The position numbers and the translations under genes were made by a program. A stretch of DNA of 8,042 bases, from positions 11,593 through 19,634 of the forward strand of contig DJHE01000001.1 in the NCBI GenBank assembly GCA_002432945.1, written 5' to 3'. The notes under the pieces were generated by a model, which made no database searches, was not told the DNA's origin, and saw only the letters and a program-made list of their open reading frames with translations. Below are positions 1-6,615 of this stretch, piece after piece. Source of the DNA: Synergistaceae bacterium UBA5827 (lineage in GTDB: Bacteria > Synergistota > Synergistia > Synergistales > 79-D21). Within the stretch, counting starts at the first letter, position 1, and each line of letters starts with the position of its first letter.

Positions 1-2072
1 GACCGGGGCGTCCTGCCGATAGGGTTCTGGTCGACGAGGACCACATTCTTGAGGTTTTCCCATCCTCTAATCTCCCGGTGAAGTCCCGATCTTCCGCGGA
101 AATCTTTATCCATGTGGCGCTTGAGGCCGCGGTACAGGATATCGTGCATGAATGTGCTCTTGCCGGACCCGGAAACACCTGTTATGCAGGTCAATACTCC
201 CAGGGGAAGCTTGACGTCAATATCCTTCAGGTTGTGTTCCCTGGCCCCAACCACTTCCATCCAGCCCGAGGCAGGCCTCGGCTCGCTGCGAAGGACCGCC
301 CCGAAAGCGGTTCCCTTGAGATAAGGCCCGGTCATGCAATCCGCTTCAAGGATGTTTTCACGCGTACCGGCTGCAACGACGGCTCCGCCATGTTCCCCGG
401 CACCCGGTCCAAGCTCGAGGATAAAATCTGCGGAAAGCATCGTATCCCGGTCGTGTTCCACCACGATGACGGTGTTTCCAAGGTCCCTTACTGCCCTGAG
501 CGTCTTTAGGAGCCGTTCTGTGTCGCGAGGGTGAAGGCCGATGGTGGGTTCGTCAAGGACATAAAGCACCCCGCTCAATTTTGAGCCTATCTGCGTGGCG
601 AGGCGGATTCGCTGGCTTTCGCCCCCGCTTAGGGAGTCCGCGCGGCGTGAAAGCGAGAGGTAACCGACCCCGACGTCGACCATAAACGACAAACGATTGC
701 GGATTTCGTCCAGAATCTGTCTGGATATCTCAATAGCCTCTGGTGAAAGCTGAATGTTGTTCAGCCGGTCAAGGAAATCCGCAACGGGCATTTCTGTCAC
801 GTCTGCGATACCAAGGCCGTCGATTGTTACAGCCAGCGCTTCCGGCCGGAGGCGTTTGCCGAGGCATTCCCTGCATTGGTCCTCGGTGCGGAAGGACACG
901 AGTTCTTCCGCCACGGATTCCGATTCCGTCTCGGTCCACCTGTTTTCAAGCCAAGGCATGAGTCCCTCGAAACGTCCCATGTAAGATTGCAACTGCCCGC
1001 TTTCTCTGTAGGTCATGGGAACACGGTCTGGAACACCCATGAGGATCGCTTCCCGTATCTCCGGCGGAAGTTGGCGGAAAGGCTTAGCGAGATCCCAGTG
1101 CCTGGAATCGGAAACAGCCTTCAACTTGCGGAGCATGTAATGGCTTGTTTTCCAGGGGAGGAGTGCTCCTTCCCAAACCGACCTTTCTGGGTCGACGGCA
1201 AGGTCGAAAGAAAAATGTTCGTGACTCCCAAGCCCGGAACAGGCCTGGCAGGCACCGAAAGGATTGTTGAAGGAAAAAAGGCGGGGCTCGATTACCGGCA
1301 GTGAAATCTCGCATTTCGGGCATGCGAAGTTTTCGGAAAAGAGTTTTTCCCCTCTCTCGCCCGTAACGAAAAGGACATAACCTCCACCCATTTTGAGCGC
1401 AGTCTCCGTGGACTCGCTCAGGCGGTCCCGGTTTTCCCTTGATGGCGTTAGGCGATCCACGACAATCTCGATCGAATGTTTCCGGTTCTTATCCAGCTTG
1501 ATTTCCTCTTCCAGCCAGAGAACCGTCCCATCGACGCGAACGCGCAAAAAACCTTCCCTGCGGGCTTCGTCGAGGACATTACGGTGTTCACCCTTTTTCC
1601 CTCTTGTAAGGGGAGCCAGTATCTCGATTCGTTTCCCTTCATAATCCCTAAGAACGAGATCGAGTATTTCGTCCAGCGTGTAACGGTGGACGAGCTCACC
1701 GCAGATAGGGCAATGGGGAACACCCACGCGGCTGAAAAGGAGACGAAGGTAATCGTAAACCTCGGTGACTGTTCCTACAGTTGAGCGAGGGTTATGGGAA
1801 ATTCCCTTTTGCTCAATCGAGACAGCCGGGGACAAACCTGCGATATCGTCAACATCGGGCTTGTTCAGGACGCCGAGAAATTGGCGTGCATATGCGGAAA
1901 GGGACTGGATGTAGCGTCTCTGACCTTCGGCGAAGATCGTGTCGAAGGCCAATGACGACTTTCCGGAACCAGAAGGCCCGGTGAAGACGACAAGTTTATC
2001 CTTGGGAAGAGCGACGGTAACGTTTTTTAGATTGTGTTCCCTTGCTCCCTGGACGACGATCCGATGATCCAC
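1..2072 (-). CDS. uvrA: UvrABC excinuclease subunit A (partial, C-terminus beyond left edge)
   Basis: UvrA is the cytoplasmic dimeric ABC-type ATPase that scans DNA for bulky lesions and delivers UvrB in nucleotide excision repair. My minus-strand translation is uninterrupted for 690 codons; the family is usually about 940 residues, so roughly the last 250 are missing. Visible in order: an opening GAREHNLKN motif (residues 9-17), Walker A GPSGSGKS (32-39), a CPICG pair (C121, C124), a zinc-finger set CX2C-X20-CX2C (C251, C254, C275, C278) around the typical EPRLFSFNNP, another Cys pair (C400, C403), ABC signature LSGGESQ (481-487), Walker B with D507-E508 followed by PTIGLHP, and the second-domain Walker A GVSGSGKST (632-640). 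The start is GTG at 2072-2070, chosen because an AAGGAG lies 9 nt upstream and the product then begins like known UvrA proteins. It overlaps the end of uvrB by 77 nt, which implies coupled translation. The identification is very secure. Confidence 0.97.
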   Translation of the reverse strand, partial: MDHRIVVQGAREHNLKNVTVALPKDKLVVFTGPSGSGKSSLAFDTIFAEGQRRYIQSLSAYARQFLGVLNKPDVDDIAGLSPAVSIEQKGISHNPRSTVGTVTEVYDYLRLLFSRVGVPHCPICGELVHRYTLDEILDLVLRDYEGKRIEILAPLTRGKKGEHRNVLDEARREGFLRVRVDGTVLWLEEEIKLDKNRKHSIEIVVDRLTPSRENRDRLSESTETALKMGGGYVLFVTGERGEKLFSENFACPKCEISLPVIEPRLFSFNNPFGACQACSGLGSHEHFSFDLAVDPERSVWEGALLPWKTSHYMLRKLKAVSDSRHWDLAKPFRQLPPEIREAILMGVPDRVPMTYRESGQLQSYMGRFEGLMPWLENRWTETESESVAEELVSFRTEDQCRECLGKRLRPEALAVTIDGLGIADVTEMPVADFLDRLNNIQLSPEAIEISRQILDEIRNRLSFMVDVGVGYLSLSRRADSLSGGESQRIRLATQIGSKLSGVLYVLDEPTIGLHPRDTERLLKTLRAVRDLGNTVIVVEHDRDTMLSADFILELGPGAGEHGGAVVAAGTRENILEADCMTGPYLKGTAFGAVLRSEPRPASGWMEVVGAREHNLKDIDVKLPLGVLTCITGVSGSGKSTFMHDILYRGLKRHMDKDFRGRSGLHREIRGWENLKNVVLVDQNPIGRTPR

Positions 2073-4032
2073 TTTCAATGACTCCTTCCTGGTTTGCCTG
2101 CAACAAGTCCCGTATACGGGCCGCTTCTTCGAAATCCAGTTTCTCGACAGCCTTCCACATCATTTCTTCCAACGTCGAACGATCGTATTTACGAGTGCTT
2201 CCGTCAGAGGCAACACGTTCGCTGCCGCTTGCACCGGTCAGTTCACCCGGCAGGATTCCGACTATTTCCTTGAAAATCGTACGGGGAGTGATTCCACGTC
2301 TTTCGTTGTAGGCACGCTGGACTTCGCGCCGGCGGCAAGTTTCTTCGACTGCCTTTCGAATGCTTTCGTTCATCGTGTCGGCATAGAGAATTACCGTACC
2401 TCCAATATTCCGGGCAGCCCTGCCGATCATCTGGATTAGGGATCGGTGCGATCGAAGAAAGCCCTCCCGGTCCGCGTCAAGAATTGCCACGAGGGAAACT
2501 TCGGGGAGGTCCAGTCCCTCACGAAGCAGGTTCACGCCGACAAGGACCTGGACTGCGCCCGTACGGAGGTCCTTGATCAGGTCCGCCCTTTCGAAAGTGT
2601 CCAATTCGGAATGTATGTATCGGACCTTGAGCCCAACCTCGGCCAGGTATTCGGCCAGGTCTTCGGCGGATCGCTTTGTAAGGGTTGTCACGAGAGCCCT
2701 TTCGTTAAGTCGATTCAAGTCCGAAAGTCTTCCGATAAGGTCATCGACCTGGTTTTTCGCTTCCACAACAAAAATCTCGGGGTCCATTACCCCCGTCGGC
2801 CTGACCAACTGCTCGATGATCTTTGATGAGACACTGATTTCCCAGTCTCCAGGCGTAGCGGAAAGAAATATAACCTGCTTCATGTAGCCTTTGAACTCTT
2901 CCCATTTCAAGGGCCGGTTGTCCAGGCTCGACGGAAGGCGGAACCCGTATCGAACCAAAGTTTCTTTCCTGGATCGATCCCCATTGTACATGCCTCGTAT
3001 CTGCGGCAGCGTGATATGGGATTCGTCGATGACCATAATGAAATCCGGCGGGAAGAAATCGAGCAGGGTCCCTGGAGGTTCCCCTTCCGGCCTGCCCTCC
3101 AGGTGGCGAGAGTAATTCTCTATTCCCGAGCAGTACCCCACTTCCGAAAGCATTTCCATGTCGTACCGCGTACGCTCCCGAAGCCGCTGAGCTTCCAGCA
3201 GGCGCCCTTCCATGTTGAAAAAGTTCACTTGTTGTTCCATCTCGTCTTCGATCGCTTCCATGGCGCGGAGGATCTGCTCCCTTGTCGTTACGTAGTGCTG
3301 GGCCGGGAAAAGAAGGGCTTGTTCCTTTCCCTGGACCACTTTCCCCGAAACGGGTTCGATCTCGGTTATCCTTTCGATCCTCGCATCATCGAAGAGGATC
3401 CTGAGAGCCGTATCGCTGTAGGCAGGGAAAATCTCGACAGTATCGCCCTTGACACGGAAAAGTCCGGGTTCAAGGACCTGGTCGTTTCTTTGGTAATAGT
3501 TCCGTAGAAGGGACTCGAAAAAATCACGGCGTCTCCAGGTCTCTCCTACCTTGAACCCGAAAACGGCTTCTTCGTAGGCCTTTTTCTTTCCGAGGCCGTA
3601 AATGCAGGAAACACTGGCCACAACGATGACGTCCCGTCTCTCGATGAGCGATTTTGTTGTGGCAAGGCGCAACTTTTCTATCCGTTCGTTTATCGAAGCG
3701 TCCTTTTCAATGTAGAGATCGTGAGCGGGGACATAGGCTTCGGGTTGGTAGTAATCATAATAGCTTACGAAATAATGGACCGCGTTTTCGGGAAAAAAGG
3801 TTTTGAACTCGGTATAAAGCTGGGCCGCAAGAGTCTTGTTGTGTGCGATGACAAGAACGGGCCGGTCCTGCCTGGCGATGGCATTCGCTATCGTGAATGT
3901 CTTCCCGCTCCCCGTCACGCCGATGAGCATTTGCGACTGACGTCCTTCCGCCAACCCAGTGGACAGGGCTTCAATCGCTTCCGGCTGGTCACCTGCTGGG
4001 GGCCACGGGCAATGAAGTTTGAAGATTCCCAA
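1996..4032 (-). CDS. uvrB: UvrABC excinuclease subunit B
   Basis: UvrB is the central DNA-damage-verifying helicase-like ATPase of nucleotide excision repair. UvrA loads it at lesions, and it recruits UvrC for incision. The 678-residue product has the N-terminal signature GDQPEAI (14-20), Walker A GVTGSGKT (38-45), the lesion-probing beta-hairpin YYDYYQPEAYVP (91-102), the DESH Walker B (336-339), SATPGD (391-396), helicase motif VI QMIGRAARN (534-542), and a C-terminal UVR domain (about 616-650) that binds UvrA/UvrC. The start is TTG at 4032-4030, supported by a GAGGAGG six nt upstream and by the usual UvrB N-terminus; no nearby ATG fits. Residues 654-678 are encoded in the overlap with uvrA and form a basic tail (eight Arg/Lys, one Asp) beyond the UVR domain. 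The gene follows ftsH after an 83-bp gap with a perfect hairpin. No LexA-like operator was recognised upstream. Confidence 0.98.
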   Translation of the reverse strand: MGIFKLHCPWPPAGDQPEAIEALSTGLAEGRQSQMLIGVTGSGKTFTIANAIARQDRPVLVIAHNKTLAAQLYTEFKTFFPENAVHYFVSYYDYYQPEAYVPAHDLYIEKDASINERIEKLRLATTKSLIERRDVIVVASVSCIYGLGKKKAYEEAVFGFKVGETWRRRDFFESLLRNYYQRNDQVLEPGLFRVKGDTVEIFPAYSDTALRILFDDARIERITEIEPVSGKVVQGKEQALLFPAQHYVTTREQILRAMEAIEDEMEQQVNFFNMEGRLLEAQRLRERTRYDMEMLSEVGYCSGIENYSRHLEGRPEGEPPGTLLDFFPPDFIMVIDESHITLPQIRGMYNGDRSRKETLVRYGFRLPSSLDNRPLKWEEFKGYMKQVIFLSATPGDWEISVSSKIIEQLVRPTGVMDPEIFVVEAKNQVDDLIGRLSDLNRLNERALVTTLTKRSAEDLAEYLAEVGLKVRYIHSELDTFERADLIKDLRTGAVQVLVGVNLLREGLDLPEVSLVAILDADREGFLRSHRSLIQMIGRAARNIGGTVILYADTMNESIRKAVEETCRRREVQRAYNERRGITPRTIFKEIVGILPGELTGASGSERVASDGSTRKYDRSTLEEMMWKAVEKLDFEEAARIRDLLQANQEGVIESGSSDRRPGSKGTQSKKRYRRSSQG
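2082..2087 (-). promoter_or_regulatory. Shine-Dalgarno site of uvrA, inside uvrB
   Basis: AAGGAG on the minus strand lies within the uvrB coding region, 9 nt before the GTG codon at 2072. An in-frame TTG at 2078-2076 is only 3 nt from it, which is too close for normal initiation, so the site favours GTG. Its position about 85 nt before the uvrB stop fits re-initiation or coupled translation of uvrA. Confidence 0.75.
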
Positions 4033-4038
4033 AATGAT

Positions 4039-4045
4039 CCTCCTC
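4039..4045 (-). promoter_or_regulatory. Shine-Dalgarno site of uvrB
   Basis: GAGGAGG on the minus strand is a near-perfect anti-16S match, six nt before the TTG codon at 4032. It decides the uvrB start, since no ATG or GTG is well placed. It begins only 9 nt after the 19-bp hairpin, so folding of that hairpin leaves the site exposed in single-stranded RNA. Confidence 0.8.
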
Positions 4046-4054
4046 GGTTATCGA

Positions 4055-4096
4055 GAAAGGAAATGGCGCACGGAAAGCCGTGCGCCATTTCCTTTC
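4055..4096. repeat. Perfect 19-bp inverted repeat (hairpin) between ftsH and uvrB
   Basis: The arms at 4055-4073 and 4078-4096 are exact reverse complements over 19 bp, separated by a 4-nt loop (AAAG on plus, CTTT on minus). The base half (GAAAGGAAAT) is purine-rich and the loop half (GGCGCACGG) is GC-rich. The repeat fills half of the 83-bp ftsH-uvrB gap, starting 19 nt after the ftsH stop and ending 9 nt before the uvrB Shine-Dalgarno. No T-tract follows on either strand, so it is not a canonical intrinsic terminator. Plausible roles are stabilising the ftsH mRNA 3' end, an RNase III cleavage site, partial attenuation between ftsH and uvrBA, or a copy of a dispersed palindromic repeat. The structure is seen directly; the role is inference. 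Confidence 0.9.
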
Positions 4097-4115
4097 AACG
4101 AGCGTCAACCTTGCT

Positions 4116-6041
4116 TTAAACTGCAGGTTCCGGCTCGACTCTGCCCTCATCCTGCGGGAGAGCCCTTTCTGTTTCTGCCTGCGGGGCTTCGCTTTCGACA
4201 GCCGTTGCCTCCGGCTTGATTTTCGGAACAAGGGGGGGCAACTCTTCTCCCGCTATCAGGATATCTAGTTCCTCTCCCTCAAGTATTTCCCTTTCAAGAA
4301 GCGACCGCGTGACCTTGTTAAGCATTTCATAATTCTCAGAAAGCAATGTCTTGACTTTCGTGTGGCAATTGTCGATGATCGCCCGCATTTCCTGGTCGAT
4401 TGTAAAGGCGACCTCGTCGCTGTAATTCCTGTCATCGACAATATCTCTTCCCAGGAATACCTCGTGTTGCTTGCGGCCCAGCGTCATGGGGCCTAGTTTT
4501 TCGCTCATCCCGAATTCGGTAACCATTTGCCTGGCAAGTTGCGTTGCTCGTTCCAAGTCGTTTTGGGCACCGGTCGTGATGTCTCCCTGCGTAATCTCCT
4601 CCGCCACTCGGCCGCCGAGGAGAACGCATATCCGGTCGATTAATTCGTTGCGCGAGATGAGAAAACGGTCTTCTTCGGGAAGCTGCAAGGTGTATCCAAG
4701 AGCCATGTGCCCCCGGGGGATGATCGATATCTTATGGACCGGGTCGCAACCGGGAATCAAGCGGGCTACAAGAGCATGCCCGGACTCGTGGAAGGCGATG
4801 ATCTCTTTCTCCTTTGCGTTTATGAGACGGCTTTTCCTTTCGGGTCCGGCGATGACACGGTCAATCGCTTCTTCAAAATCTGCCATGGAGAGGGTTTTCT
4901 GCCCGTTGCGAGCGGCGAGAAGGGCTGCCTCGTTGACGAGATTTGCAAGATCCGCCCCAACGAAACCCGTCGTTCTGCGTGCGATGATATCGAGGTTGAC
5001 CCCCTTGTCGAGTTTCTTGTTCCGGGAGTGAACTTCAAGGATGGCCTGGCGGCCTTTCCAATCCGGCTTGTCGACGACAATATGGCGATCGAAACGTCCG
5101 GGACGCAGGAGCGCCGGGTCAAGTATGTCGGGCCTGTTTGTGGCGGCGATCAGGATGATCCCTGTCGATGCATCGAAACCATCCATTTCGACCAGCATCT
5201 GGTTGAGTGTCTGTTCGCGCTCATCGTGACCTCCGCCAAGGCCTGCGCCCCTTTGGCGCCCGACCGCGTCCAGTTCGTCAATGAAGATGATGCTAGGCTG
5301 CATTTTCCTGGCCTGCTCGAAGAGGTCCCGGACTCGTGCCGCCCCCACCCCAACGAACATCTCGACAAAGTCCGAACCGCTGATGCTGAAGAACGGCACG
5401 TCGGCCTCTCCGGCCGCTGCCCGCGCGAGGAGGGTCTTGCCCGTCCCCGGGGGGCCGAGTAGCAATACACCTTTAGGGACGTTTGCCCCGAGACGGACAA
5501 AACGTTCCGGGTCCCGGAGGTATTCGATTACCTCCTGCAGTTCTTCCTTCGCCTCGTCGCAGCCTGCAACATCCTTGAACGTAACCTTGGGGCGGTTGTC
5601 AATGAAGACCTTAGCCTTGCTCTTGGCGAAATTCATGACCTTGCTTCCCCCACCCTGCATGTTGTAGAGGATAAAGATCCATGCCCCGATAAGGAGGAGG
5701 GTCGGGAAAAGCGACGTCATCATTCCAGCCCACCAGGGTGCTTTCTGGGGCGGAACGAATTCTACGGCAATGCCCAGTTTCACAAGTTCCTGGGCAAGAG
5801 GGCCTGCATCCAGGACATAGGTCCGGAATAATTTCCCGTCCTTTGACGTGCCCTTGACCACATTCTCTTCGATGGAAACCTTTTCCACCTGGCCCGCCTG
5901 TGCAGACTTGAGGAAATCGCTGTAGGTCAGGGGGGTCATTTCCTGGGTGTTTTGGCTGGGGGTCAGGAATGCGTTTACAAGGCTGACCACCAGGACGATC
6001 AGTATTAGGTATAGGCCCAGGTTTTTCGCCATTCTATTCAA
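4116..6041 (-). CDS. ftsH: ATP-dependent zinc metalloprotease FtsH
   Basis: FtsH is a hexameric membrane-anchored AAA+ protease that extracts and degrades misfolded membrane proteins and short-lived regulators. The 641-residue product has a first transmembrane helix (about 7-26), an extracytoplasmic domain (about 27-101), and a second helix (about 104-127). The AAA+ module follows: Walker A GPPGTGKT (196-203), pore motif FVEMFVGVG (225-233), Walker B IIFIDEL with D255/E256, and the second region of homology ending in the arginine fingers R316 and R319. In the protease domain the zinc motif is HESGH (418-422), with Ser where HEAGH is more usual; D495 in TTGAQNDLE is the expected third zinc ligand. 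The last 35 or so residues are a Pro/Glu-rich tail. The start is TTG at 6041, since AAGGAG lies 10 nt upstream; ATG at 6032 would be 19 nt away, and the opening MN-x-x-KN resembles other FtsH N-termini. It follows hpt by 7 bp. Confidence 0.98.
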   Translation of the reverse strand: MNRMAKNLGLYLILIVLVVSLVNAFLTPSQNTQEMTPLTYSDFLKSAQAGQVEKVSIEENVVKGTSKDGKLFRTYVLDAGPLAQELVKLGIAVEFVPPQKAPWWAGMMTSLFPTLLLIGAWIFILYNMQGGGSKVMNFAKSKAKVFIDNRPKVTFKDVAGCDEAKEELQEVIEYLRDPERFVRLGANVPKGVLLLGPPGTGKTLLARAAAGEADVPFFSISGSDFVEMFVGVGAARVRDLFEQARKMQPSIIFIDELDAVGRQRGAGLGGGHDEREQTLNQMLVEMDGFDASTGIILIAATNRPDILDPALLRPGRFDRHIVVDKPDWKGRQAILEVHSRNKKLDKGVNLDIIARRTTGFVGADLANLVNEAALLAARNGQKTLSMADFEEAIDRVIAGPERKSRLINAKEKEIIAFHESGHALVARLIPGCDPVHKISIIPRGHMALGYTLQLPEEDRFLISRNELIDRICVLLGGRVAEEITQGDITTGAQNDLERATQLARQMVTEFGMSEKLGPMTLGRKQHEVFLGRDIVDDRNYSDEVAFTIDQEMRAIIDNCHTKVKTLLSENYEMLNKVTRSLLEREILEGEELDILIAGEELPPLVPKIKPEATAVESEAPQAETERALPQDEGRVEPEPAV

Positions 6042-6048
6042 TTGCTTT

Positions 6049-6615
6049 TCACTCCTTGGGTTGTGTCTTGTTGGCAGAACCTTCTAGGGCTTTCGCCACG
6101 TGGATGCTAGGCAGGTTTCTCCAGTAACCGGAATAATCGAGGCCATATCCCACGACGAACTCATCAGGTATGGAAAAGCCCTTGAAATCGACGTTGACGT
6201 CGACTCTGCGCCTATCCGGCTTGTCGAGGAGAACACATGTCCTTAGACTCCGGGGGGCCCGTCCACGCAGGAGTTCCTGCAAGTAGGAAAGGGTCAGCCC
6301 CGTGTCGAGTATATCTTCGACGAGCAGGACATCTCGTCCTTTTATGTCCGTGTCCAGGTCTTTAACGATTTTCACGATTCCGGACGATTTCGTGGAGGCT
6401 CCGTAGGAGGATACGGCCATGAAATCGATTTTTACGCGGCAATCCTGAGGCAGCGACCTCACGAGGTCAGCGAGGAAAAAGATTGCACCCTTCAGGATCC
6501 CGACAGCTACAAATTCTTTTCCCGAATAGCAGTTCGCGATTTCAGAAGCAAGTTCACCGACCTTGGTAGAGATCGTTTCATCATCGATGAGGACCTTCCC
6601 GACTTCATAATCCAT
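6049..6615 (-). CDS. hpt: Hypoxanthine phosphoribosyltransferase
   Basis: This cytoplasmic purine-salvage enzyme transfers the phosphoribosyl group of PRPP to hypoxanthine (and usually guanine), giving IMP or GMP. The 188 residues match the family's usual 175-190. Visible elements: LKGAIFF (41-47), the SSYG start of the flexible catalytic loop (69-72), the PRPP-binding motif LLVEDILDTGLTL (97-109) with E100/D101 for PRPP and D104 as the expected general base, LLDKPDRR (129-136) with K132 positioned to contact the purine, and VGYGLDY (155-161) followed by RNLP (166-169). The ATG at 6615 directly abuts the tilS TGA (6618-6616), and GGGAGAG at 6628-6622 within the end of tilS serves as the ribosome binding site six nt upstream. 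Hpt between tilS and ftsH is a widely conserved arrangement. The alternative symbol is hprT; exact base preference cannot be read from sequence. Confidence 0.96.
   Translation of the reverse strand: MDYEVGKVLIDDETISTKVGELASEIANCYSGKEFVAVGILKGAIFFLADLVRSLPQDCRVKIDFMAVSSYGASTKSSGIVKIVKDLDTDIKGRDVLLVEDILDTGLTLSYLQELLRGRAPRSLRTCVLLDKPDRRRVDVNVDFKGFSIPDEFVVGYGLDYSGYWRNLPSIHVAKALEGSANKTQPKE
6052..6057 (-). promoter_or_regulatory. Shine-Dalgarno site of ftsH, inside the last hpt codons
   Basis: AAGGAG on the minus strand forms the last two sense codons of hpt, directly before its TGA. It is 10 nt from the TTG at 6041 and 19 nt from the ATG at 6032, so it supports the TTG start. Terminating hpt ribosomes sit on this site, which suggests coupling. 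Confidence 0.7.

Noticed and set aside
78..1304. Plus-strand open frames in the left part of the window (such as 78-509 and 876-1304), which could suggest small genes
   Set aside because: The minus strand here is one uninterrupted uvrA frame with zinc-finger, Walker and ABC signature motifs, so the plus-strand frames are shadows.
2076..2078. In-frame TTG as an alternative uvrA start
   Set aside because: It is only 3 nt from the Shine-Dalgarno, whereas GTG at 2072 has a normal 9-nt spacing and gives the expected UvrA N-terminus.
3016..3507. 163-codon plus-strand open frame antisense to uvrB, with similar shorter frames at 2446-2826 and 3721-4119
   Set aside because: All are mirror images of conserved UvrB coding sequence, without protein-family features of their own.
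4055..4096. The 19-bp hairpin as a Rho-independent terminator of ftsH
   Set aside because: No run of Ts follows the stem on either strand; the minus strand continues with a mixed sequence directly into the uvrB Shine-Dalgarno.
4080..4108. TTGACG (4108-4103, minus) as a -35 box for a uvrB promoter
   Set aside because: The position 17 bp downstream reads GCGCAC, inside the hairpin, and has no resemblance to a -10 element.
4707..5462. 251-codon plus-strand open frame antisense to ftsH
   Set aside because: It lies wholly within the conserved AAA+ domain of ftsH, has no recognisable motif, and is explained by codon bias of the real gene on the other strand.
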